Origin: Copromyces sp. CBS 386.78
Taxonomy: Eukaryota > Ascomycota > Sordariomycetes > Sordariales > Sordariaceae
Length of the DNA: 64,000 nt
Direction: 5' to 3'
Assembly: GCA_030685235.1 (NCBI GenBank)
Contig: MU839087.1
Span: 496,001 to 560,000 of the forward strand
Made by a program: the position numbers and the translations under genes. Numbering within the stretch: the stretch's first letter is position 1; every line of letters begins with the position of its first letter. Below the pieces are notes generated by a model. It made no database searches and was not told where the DNA came from. It saw nothing but the letters and a program-made list of their open reading frames with translations. Positions 56,480 through 64,000 of this stretch are shown here, in pieces.

Positions 56480-57750
56480 GCTCACCTCACACATAGGTCT
56501 GACCTCGGATCACATACGGAGCGCCAAGAATGCCCAAAATGGATGCCAAGACAGACTTCGGACCTTGATCGGAGGCTTTCAACGTATGTAAAAAAAATTT
56601 TTATACCGTGCTCGCTTAATAGTAGTTAAATTAGATAATATAATACTTATTTTTTTAATTAAGTTTAGTTTAAATTTCGTAAAAAGATTTTAAATCTATT
56701 TCTAGTAATCTATTTAATATAATTATTTTCTCAGTTATATAATATAATAATTATTTTTAATTAACTTTACTTTTAATTTATAAAGGATTTTAAATCTATT
56801 TCTAGTATATTTATAATCTATTTAATATAATTATTTTCTAAGTTATATAATTTAATAATTATTTTTTAATTAGATTTTATAGTTTATATAATTAAATATA
56901 TTTGTAATAGATTTCCAATATGTTTAAATCTATTTATAATTTTTACAAATTAATTACTAAATAAATATTATATTTATTTTAATTAGATTTTATAGTTTAT
57001 ATAATTAAATACATTTGTAATATATTTTTAATATGTTTAAATCTATTTATAATTTTTATGAATTATTTACTAAATAAATATTATATTTATTTTATATAGA
57101 ATATATTTTTGTTTAAAATAGATTTATAATAGATTCGAAAATATAATATAATATAAAGTGCTAGTATAAACTAAAAATAACTTAAACAAAATTTTATAAT
57201 TTAAAATAATAATTTAATGATTTTCAAACGCATTTGCAATAGATTTAAAATTATTATATAATATAAACTGCTAGTATAAACTAAAAATAATTTGAAAAAA
57301 TTAAATAATTTAAAATAATATTTTAATTATTTCTAAATGTATTTGCAATAGATTTGAAACCATTATATAATATAAATTTTAAGAAGATTTTATAATATAA
57401 AATAATAATTTATTTATTTCTAAACTTAATTGAAATAGATTTGAAACTATTATATAATATAGACTTCTAATATAAACTAAATATAATTCTAAACAAAATT
57501 TTATAATATAAAATTATAATTTAATAGTTTGTAAATATATTCATAACACATTTGAGGGTATTATATAATATTGACCTAGTATAAGTTAAAAATAACTCTA
57601 TTAAAAAAAATTTTTAATATAAAATAATAAAAATAAATTGTTAAGGTATCCGACTTCGGCTAAGTTTTTTTTACAGTGTGGGGCGGCACCCTTTTTGGGA
57701 TCTTGGCGCTCCGTGTGTGATCCGAGGTCAGACCTATGTGTGAGGTGAGC
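56480..57750. mobile_element. 1.27-kb inverted-repeat element with AT-only core
   Basis: The 50-bp ends (56480-56529 and 57701-57750) are inverted copies, starting GCTCACCTCACACATAGGTC, with one difference (CATACGG against CACACGG, a C-to-T change in a CpA). Between about 56585 and 57650 the sequence is nearly all A and T, with internal near-repeats (TAAATCTATTTCTAGTA and TTATATAATATAAACTG types). No ORF exists. RIP of a repeated transposon explains the core; the ends may have escaped. CTACAGTAGAT occurs just outside both ends (56460-56470, 57759-57769). Class not assignable. Confidence 0.65.
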
Positions 57751-58155
57751 TGCCTACTCTACAGTAGATTGACACATGGCGGCTTGGCCTGGAAAGAAGT
57801 CAGATCAGATCCTTCAACCACACGGTTGACTACAACAACCACAAGTGTTGGTCGCGTTTCTTGCTGCCTCCAACCGTGCCCCTAGATATTCCGAAGTCAT
57901 CTATAAATACCAAAGAATAGCCGACCGCATTTTTTGGTCAAGTATTCCCGGTCACCCTCTAAAGGCACAACCTTGCACATTCGTCCGAAATCGAATATCA
58001 AAACAATCGTCATCGTCCGGGAGCTCGCCCCAGCAACCCAGCTATAGCTCGCTTTTAGTTAACCCACATCAACCCAAGATTCCCGAGAAAGCGATCGATC
58101 ACATCAAAACATCCCAAAAAAATAAATATTAAAAAAATAAAAAATTCCGCCAAAC
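57751..58155. other. TANGO2 promoter and leader
   Basis: No gene; A-rich just before the ATG. Confidence 0.4.
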
Positions 58156-59274
58156 ATGTGTATCGTTCTACTTACGACCGCGCACCCAAAATATGCGCTC
58201 ATTGTCATCGACAACCGAGATGAATACATCCTTCGGCCAACTAGCAAACCTCACTGGTGGGCGGCACTGTCAGAGTCGCCCTCTACTGACAAGCATGACT
58301 ACGACTGCCGAAAAGTCGAGGTAATCTCCAGCCGGGATTTGGCACGGGCTGAGCATGGAACATGGCTTGGCATGACCAAGGGCGGCAACATCGCTGTGCT
58401 CACCAACTACCGCGAAACCAACACTCACGATGCGGCACATCCCATAGCTGGAAAGCGCAGCCGCGGTGGCATGGTGACCGCCTGGCTAGCGGCCCATCCC
58501 GATGAGCCGGTGCAGGACTTTGTCAGTCGGATGGTTGGGAGCGGCGAGGCCAGGGATATTGGCGGGTTCTCCCTCGTTTGCGGCAAGCTGCGAAAGAAGA
58601 AGGCCGAGAAGGAGATCGAGCCCCTAGCCATCATTTCCAACAGAGCCGGTCATATCGACCACGTTCCATGGATCTGCGGAGACCGGGACCGCATATACGG
58701 ACTCAGCAACGCCATCTACCTTGACCCCAGCGAGGAGACTGATGATTTGACATGGCCCAAGGTCCGAGACGGAAGGGAGAAGCTAAAGCAAGTCATCGAG
58801 GCTACCTCGAGCGAGGACGTCAGCGAGGACGTTTTGGTGGAAGAGCTCTGCAAGCTCCTGGATGCTAACAACTTCCCTGCGGACCGCTGCATGGACCTCG
58901 AGGAGGGTATCCCGCTGCTGAAGGATTCCATCTTCATTCCAGCATTTGGCGGCAAGCAGCACCATGTGGAGATGGAGGCAGCCCGGCAGCGGGGCACAAT
59001 CAAGGAGAAGGGCCCTCACGACGGTGCTTCAGAGGTGGTGACAACGGTCAGTCGCCCGGACAACCAGCCGAACGGCTTCCAGACTGGACTCTACGGTACG
59101 CAGCGGCAGACCATCATCCTCGTTGATTGGGATGGGAACGTCACGTACAGGGAGCGCGCATTGTTCGATGCCCATGGCAACCCGATTCCTCGAGGCTCTG
59201 GGGATAAAACGTTCAGGTTCAAGATTGAAGGGTGGGAAGAAGCAGTGGATGGCGAACTGGAAACCAGGAATTAG
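58156..59274 (+). CDS. TANGO2 / NRDE family protein
   Basis: Intronless, 372 aa. Belongs to the TANGO2 (NRDE) family, whose animal members are linked to Golgi organisation, mitochondrial metabolism and haem handling; the fungal role is unclear. The start MCIVLLTTAHPKYALIVIDN places the Cys at position 2, as in the family. DNRDEY gives the name-giving NRDE motif. GTWLGMTKGGNIAVLTNYRE, then SRGGMVTAWL, then YGLSNAIYLDP (the GLSN motif), are all in the usual order. The C-terminal strands (YGTQRQTIILVDWDGNVTYRER) are also typical. No transmembrane segment or clear presequence. The gene begins 405 bp past the AT-rich element. Confidence 0.92.
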   Translation: MCIVLLTTAHPKYALIVIDNRDEYILRPTSKPHWWAALSESPSTDKHDYDCRKVEVISSRDLARAEHGTWLGMTKGGNIAVLTNYRETNTHDAAHPIAGKRSRGGMVTAWLAAHPDEPVQDFVSRMVGSGEARDIGGFSLVCGKLRKKKAEKEIEPLAIISNRAGHIDHVPWICGDRDRIYGLSNAIYLDPSEETDDLTWPKVRDGREKLKQVIEATSSEDVSEDVLVEELCKLLDANNFPADRCMDLEEGIPLLKDSIFIPAFGGKQHHVEMEAARQRGTIKEKGPHDGASEVVTTVSRPDNQPNGFQTGLYGTQRQTIILVDWDGNVTYRERALFDAHGNPIPRGSGDKTFRFKIEGWEEAVDGELETRN

Positions 59275-60409
59275 GGCCAGGCGCGTGTGTTAGTACAATG
59301 TCAAGGAGGTTTCCTTTGATTGGCAATGGGGGTGGTGTTTTCCTTCGATATCATGGTTACTGGACTCGAACAGCGGCTGTTCAGTTGCATTTTGGTTTGA
59401 AGAATTGGATTTCAAATTACTCTGCGCGGCTCTCGCCATCCTTATTTCTTGTCTCAGCCTTGGGTTAGGATATCGATGTGTTACCGTGATATCCCAGTTT
59501 ACCTTCTGCATGAGTACCGTTGCTGTTTGTTTTGTTTTGGATTCTCTTGCCAGGCAAACCATGCCAGCGGCGTGTGCGACACTGGAAGGGAAGGCACGAC
59601 ATTCAAACACCAACCGCCACTCAACCGATTTCGGTTTTGCTCCTGCCAAAAAAAGAAAAGAAAAAAAACCTCCCAACACATAGGATACCTACCTACCTCT
59701 TACGCTTCACATTTCGGATCCGACCTTCCAACTTGAGTGGAGAACCCAGGTCTACTAGTACTGGTCGTGCCTTCCCTTTTTATATATCCGGTCCATCAAC
59801 TCCTTTCCGTCTCAAGCGAGCAACAAGTCCAGGCCAAGAGTCCCAACTTGAAGCTTGCGTGTATCGTTGCCGTCTGGCCATGGCGCGTCGGCACCCCAGA
59901 TTCTGTCAGGCACAACTTACCTCTACCCTTCGCTGCCACCGGCTCTCGACTCCCTCGAGGATTTTTGTTGGCTCCCACCTTTCCTCCTCTGCCTTCGCCG
60001 TTTACCCTTCCTTCCCCCGCTTTCTAGAACGCCAGTCGATCAACCATCCTGCAGCTTTCCACCCTTCTCCTCAATTCTCACCAGCCTGCACTCACGACCT
60101 TCGCTTTGCGACTCCATCTCTGATCGCGACTCGCGCCTGGAGACGATATCCTTGCTACTCAAGCGGCAAAGAAGGTACGTTTTGCACAATGAATATCAAC
60201 GCGACCCCTCCCTTGTCGCTCACTTGGATGCTCTCGCTCCCTTGATTCTCGCTCTTTTGTTCTCGACTACTTTCAACTCAGAACTTGGTCACCTTGCCTG
60301 GATCTTCCTCTTAAACTTCACTTGGACAACACGTTACCCAACATCGAGGGACTCCAAAAAAAGTTGATGTTCACATCCTTGTCAGTTCTCCATCGCTAAC
60401 CTGGCCGTC
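59275..60409. other. leader region of the next locus
   Basis: CT-rich. A possible leader intron runs from GTACGT (60176) to GTCAG (60384). No separate gene. Confidence 0.4.
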
Positions 60410-61276
60410 ATGAGCAGAATATTATCCTTCGGTTCCGGGGAGATTGAGCCTGGCACCTCTTTGGACGCGAGCACTCTTCTCAAGGAGTCGGACGGCACGC
60501 CGTTAGCCCTCTTGGGTGACAACATCTCCTCGCCCTCCTCAGCAAAAGGCGGGATCAAAGTCAAAGGTCCCAAGCCAGAAGCAGACAATTACGCTGCCTG
60601 GTGTAAAAGCAACCCCCCACCCAAATTTGAGACCATAGCCAAGGCCCACGGCAAAGAAGGTTGCGCCTCGATAAAGTTCACGGAGCTGCCCTCATCAACA
60701 GAAGCTTTCCCTATCTCTCGTGGCTCCGTTGTTGTCAAGGCAGAGGATCGGCTCAAACAACTTCAGGACGACAAGTCTTCAGAGAAGGAACATCCTAGGT
60801 TCTTAAACGAAGAGACCTCAAGACCCAGCGAAAATTCTCAACCTTCCATACCAAAACTCCAAGAGGACAACATCCAAGACAACAGCATCCACACCGACGA
60901 CGTCCACAGTAACGAAACGTCAATCGTTCAAGTTCTTTGGGCTCTACTTCTCACATTCGGCATCGTCGTTTGGGGAACATCTCGTCTTTTGTTCTTCTCA
61001 ATCTTGGCACCCCTTTCCTTTGTGAAGCGCCCCGGCCTGGCTTTGTTTGAGGTTCCCAAACTTTGGCTCTTGTTCGCAAGCCAGTGCTGCACGACACTGC
61101 ACCTCATCACAAAGAAACTGTCCCTCATCGCAAGCATCCGATTCATCAAGACCCTTACTTGGGCTTTACAGCTGTTGATATGGAGCCACAAATCCCAAGC
61201 AACACTCCAAAGAGACGAGGGTCCCGCTGGTCACTTCTCAGACCCGCTAAAGGAGAACGGCTCTCATCAACTGTAA
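60410..61276 (+). CDS. uncharacterised protein with membrane segments (288 aa frame)
   Basis: Frame from MSRILSFGSGEIEPG to TAA at 61274-61276. About 170 polar residues (AWCKSNPPPKFETIAKAHGK is the most ordered-looking part) precede a hydrophobic stretch (VLWALLLTFGIVVWGTSRLL) and a second hydrophobic, helix-forming region (LWLLFASQCCTTLHLI). It overlaps the next frame by over 90 bp in a different phase. It may therefore be the 5' exon of a longer gene rather than a complete one, but I found no splice pair that joins the frames cleanly. Confidence 0.55.
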   Translation: MSRILSFGSGEIEPGTSLDASTLLKESDGTPLALLGDNISSPSSAKGGIKVKGPKPEADNYAAWCKSNPPPKFETIAKAHGKEGCASIKFTELPSSTEAFPISRGSVVVKAEDRLKQLQDDKSSEKEHPRFLNEETSRPSENSQPSIPKLQEDNIQDNSIHTDDVHSNETSIVQVLWALLLTFGIVVWGTSRLLFFSILAPLSFVKRPGLALFEVPKLWLLFASQCCTTLHLITKKLSLIASIRFIKTLTWALQLLIWSHKSQATLQRDEGPAGHFSDPLKENGSHQL

Positions 61277-63066
61277 AGGTTGATATCAGCTATCCAGCCG
61301 GACCAGTTCTCCATGACGGACAGTCACTGAGGACAAAAGGTGCGAATCTCTCGTCTGACGACGAGAGCAACATAGGATGTGCCACCGGCATCCCTTCTTT
61401 CGCAGGACGGGCGAAGCAACAAAACATTGAGAACGTACCACCTGAGCGCATTGACGAAGAAAGCATCATTCCAACATTAAAGCCTGGCATCCCCAAATCC
61501 CGGACCTTCAACGTTTTCTCTAGCCTTGCCCATTCCTTCTCTCGCAGCTCGTTATTAAGTCATTCAACAACAAGTACCCAGGATCTCCCGAACCCGTCAT
61601 CAACTACAACAGCAAAGAGCTCCCGATCATCACTATCTTCTCGCTTTGGTAGAAAAGCAATGAACAACGACCTGGACTCTTCAGCTCAATCTCCTGAGCC
61701 TACTCCCACACTCGAAGAAGCACCGCCACCGCTTCCCAACAACCCCCGCTTTGTTTCAACGGCTATGGCTTCGTCGTATTGGGCTGGGCGCTTTTCATCT
61801 GCCCGTGACCGGTTCCACAGCGAGTTGCTCACCCCTCGTAATCTCAATCTGATTATTGAGGCACAGAATTTCCAAGCAATGATGTCTAGTGATCTTAACA
61901 ACCCGACATCTAACCCCTCGGCGCCTACAGCATCGGCATATAATAACCCTTCTACTTCCGTGTACGCCTCTAGTCGCATCATTCCCACCCGGGATTTCGG
62001 TTTCGACACACCAGCAAAGAGGCTCCCAAATGCCGATCAACTCGGTCTCAAGACGACTGAGAATAGACACATACCTTACTATGTGCGCAATCGCATAACC
62101 CATTCAGCCACCACTGATGCTATCCTGCAGACTCCAAGAAAATCTAGCACCTACGTCAGTGACCAGAATCCTGCAGTGTACAGGACAGTGCAGCACAAGG
62201 AGGTATCTAATTCAAAGGGTTCTTCTCCTTCAATGATACCGACTCGTGTCATCCCCAGGTCTGAATCTTCAAGGATTCTTCCCCGGCGGCCCCTGCCGGA
62301 TCCTCCCGTATCCGAGTCCTCAAGGGTCCTACCTCGCCGGCCCCTGCCAGATATTCCAGTCTCGGAATCATCGCGTGTCATCCACATTTACACAGATGAT
62401 ACCTACAATGACGACCCGTCGGCGAGCTTCCGGATGAAGAACACCGATCGCCGAAACAGGATCATGAGCGAATCCCAGGCCAAGGCAAAGAAGGAGAGGG
62501 AAATCATGCTTCGAAAGGAGAGGGAAGACATGCTCCGAAGAGTGACGGTTGCGGATGCGACTGCTCTTACGGATGACGATAACAGATGTCGTCGCGTCTT
62601 TTGTCATCTCGAGGCATGCTGTGTTACGGACGAGGCACGCAACTCGCTGTATGCTTGGCAACAGGACTACGCGAGAAAAACAAAGAGAGAGGTCCTGCTT
62701 CCAAGGGGTGGTACTATGCACGATCCGCGTGGGTTTCGAAGCAGTGTTTTCGGGAGGAGTTTGTTTGGGAGTCGCCGGAGCATGGGGTCCCTGCCTACTA
62801 GTTCTGGCGGAGGTATCGTCACGACTGGCCTCAATGTTGATCTTGGACAACCTCGAAGCGAGGTCCGGTCCTCAAAGACGGAACGGTCTCTGCTTCAGGT
62901 GCCTAGAAGAGTGTTTACACACGGAAGATCAGCCAGTATGAAGGTTGACACCATGGAGCCGAGTTCCTATGGACATCATCTTGAGCGACATGGCACTGTT
63001 CGCGGGGTCAATGCAGACAACGAGGTCAGGAAGGGACGGTATCAACATCGTATGAGCCTTGCGTGA
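61180..63066 (+). CDS. uncharacterised Ser/Arg-rich protein (628 aa frame)
   Basis: Long frame, open from 61063; MEPQIPSNTPKRRGSRWSLL at 61180 is the most plausible start if it is a separate gene. Mostly disordered. An ordered segment reads FVSTAMASSYWAGRFSSARD. Three tandem units of the ESSRVLPRRPLPD type follow (62262-62380), then a Lys/Glu-rich helix (QAKAKKEREIMLRKEREDML). The conserved-looking block CRRVFCHLEACCVTDEARNS with SLYAWQQDYARK comes next, and a Ser/Arg tail. No catalytic domain. Its 5' part overlaps the 60410 frame, so both may belong to one gene. Confidence 0.6.
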   Translation: MEPQIPSNTPKRRGSRWSLLRPAKGERLSSTVKVDISYPAGPVLHDGQSLRTKGANLSSDDESNIGCATGIPSFAGRAKQQNIENVPPERIDEESIIPTLKPGIPKSRTFNVFSSLAHSFSRSSLLSHSTTSTQDLPNPSSTTTAKSSRSSLSSRFGRKAMNNDLDSSAQSPEPTPTLEEAPPPLPNNPRFVSTAMASSYWAGRFSSARDRFHSELLTPRNLNLIIEAQNFQAMMSSDLNNPTSNPSAPTASAYNNPSTSVYASSRIIPTRDFGFDTPAKRLPNADQLGLKTTENRHIPYYVRNRITHSATTDAILQTPRKSSTYVSDQNPAVYRTVQHKEVSNSKGSSPSMIPTRVIPRSESSRILPRRPLPDPPVSESSRVLPRRPLPDIPVSESSRVIHIYTDDTYNDDPSASFRMKNTDRRNRIMSESQAKAKKEREIMLRKEREDMLRRVTVADATALTDDDNRCRRVFCHLEACCVTDEARNSLYAWQQDYARKTKREVLLPRGGTMHDPRGFRSSVFGRSLFGSRRSMGSLPTSSGGGIVTTGLNVDLGQPRSEVRSSKTERSLLQVPRRVFTHGRSASMKVDTMEPSSYGHHLERHGTVRGVNADNEVRKGRYQHRMSLA

Positions 63067-64000
63067 GCATACGTCGGCGTTCATTTGCAGATGATGGCAG
63101 TTCCCGGCGATGATGGACCATGGAACTGTATTATGAGCTGTACTCTTATTGCATGTGCGTTATTGGCTGGAAAGACAGATCAAGCATTACGTTTTTTTTT
63201 TTTTTTTTCAAAGTGAGGGAGAGGTTTCAAGGACAAGGGCGTTATCATACAGCTTCGTATACCCAGGGGTAACAGGCATGGTCGGAGTTCAGAGGTTATT
63301 TGTTGCATTTTCACGGCTTCCGACCTCATCATACCGCTTCATATACGGTACCCAGGGCGAGAGGCAAGAATCAGGCGTCTTGGAGGCTATTTGGGGCATT
63401 TATTAATGCTTTGAACCTCATAATGACAACGTCCATAGTTGTTTAGTTCGTCTTGTAATATAATAGTTTGAGGTAACTTCGAGTGTCCTACTGGAACATG
63501 TGCAGTTGGTAACGAGTGTGACCAGTCCTTCGCCTATGATCCGACTTCCTGCTAGTTAGCCTAAGCATACTTAACAGGCTTGTACCATAAATGCATGTCT
63601 CGTTGTTAGTGCACACTTTCTCTTCAACCACCCCTTTTCTGGCGTACTCTGTCTGCCTTGTCCACCACACTGGCCGATAACGTCTAATCGAATTCTTGAT
63701 TGATAAAATTACGCTACTGATATTCTCTTGTCTTGTTTTGCTTCCTAACAGGTGTTTGCCAGACCATTACCCGGGATTTCAATCGTGAAGAACTTCATAA
63801 ACCCCAACTCCTGTCCAAATCCGTGGTAATTGCGTGAAACCCAACCGCCCATGTGCATCCAAGCCAGAACTCCTTTTTCAATGTATGCCATGCCTATGAT
63901 TTAACCCTCCATCCCCATCTGACACAGACAGCTGATTTCTATGATGCATGCAACCCTTTCCCAACTAGACTCGTACCGTCTATCCCTTCCGGTCTCTTGA
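63067..64000. other. 3' flank, no gene seen
   Basis: A T tract at 63191-63208 and two similar short segments (ATACAGCTTCGTATACCCAG and a close copy about 80 bp on). No gene supported to the window end. Confidence 0.4.

Noticed and set aside
56590..57650. Centromere or mitochondrial insertion
   Set aside because: Only about 1 kb long and bounded by inverted repeats; no mitochondrial genes or tRNAs seen.

Overview
The window is nuclear DNA of a filamentous ascomycete, most likely a sordariomycete close to Neurospora or Sordaria. The genes are GC-rich and have short GT..AG introns with CTAAC/CTGAC branch points. They include typical fungal families: a Zn(II)2Cys6 regulator, homocitrate synthase of the alpha-aminoadipate lysine pathway, and Cpd1. 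Repeats have been converted to extremely AT-rich, CpA/TpG-poor sequence, as repeat-induced point mutation (RIP) does.

Layout. 1-4.4 kb: purine phosphoribosyltransferase HPT1 (+) and a mitochondrial oxidoreductase-like protein (-). 4.9-6.1 kb: tRNA-Cys, a broken tRNA copy and a 346-bp MITE with perfect 64-bp inverted ends. 7.3-11.2 kb: an uncharacterised 383-aa protein with a possible uORF, the 2H phosphoesterase CPD1 (-) and another uncharacterised protein. 12-15.1 kb: a poorly resolved minus-strand locus and a 459-aa disordered protein. 16.8-18.2 kb: fumarylacetoacetase. 18.6-22.5 kb: a RIP-degraded PIF/Harbinger-like transposon flanked by TTA. 22.8-28.1 kb: a zinc-cluster transcription factor with a 17-nt microexon, and a short-chain dehydrogenase. 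29.2-30.3 kb: a non-coding Ty1/copia-type LTR element with an apparent half-tRNA-iMet primer-binding site. 31.1 kb: a small secreted protein. 32.5 kb: a second MITE. 33.6 kb: an intron-containing tRNA.

33.3-46.2 kb is the most unusual part. It is a run of single- or two-exon plus-strand genes for small, highly charged, low-complexity proteins. Four of them (36366, 38471, 39793, 41349) share an N-terminal Gly-x-Asn-Pro-Asn/Lys-Lys-x-Leu-Ala block. Others share an MTAP motif or a 5'-UTR intron just before the ATG. One carries a chromodomain-like segment and one has six spaced SUMO-consensus sites. I read this as a lineage-specific, locally expanded family of probable nuclear proteins that I do not recognise.

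47.0-64 kb: an Arg/Ser-rich protein (-), homocitrate synthase in eight exons including one of 8 nt (-), a 1.27-kb inverted-repeat element with an almost pure A/T core, a TANGO2-family protein, and a locus with two overlapping long ORFs. Apart from the 33-46 kb cluster, the genes show no obvious shared pathway. HPT1, FAH, homocitrate synthase and CPD1 are independent housekeeping functions (purine salvage, tyrosine breakdown, lysine synthesis, cyclic-phosphate turnover).
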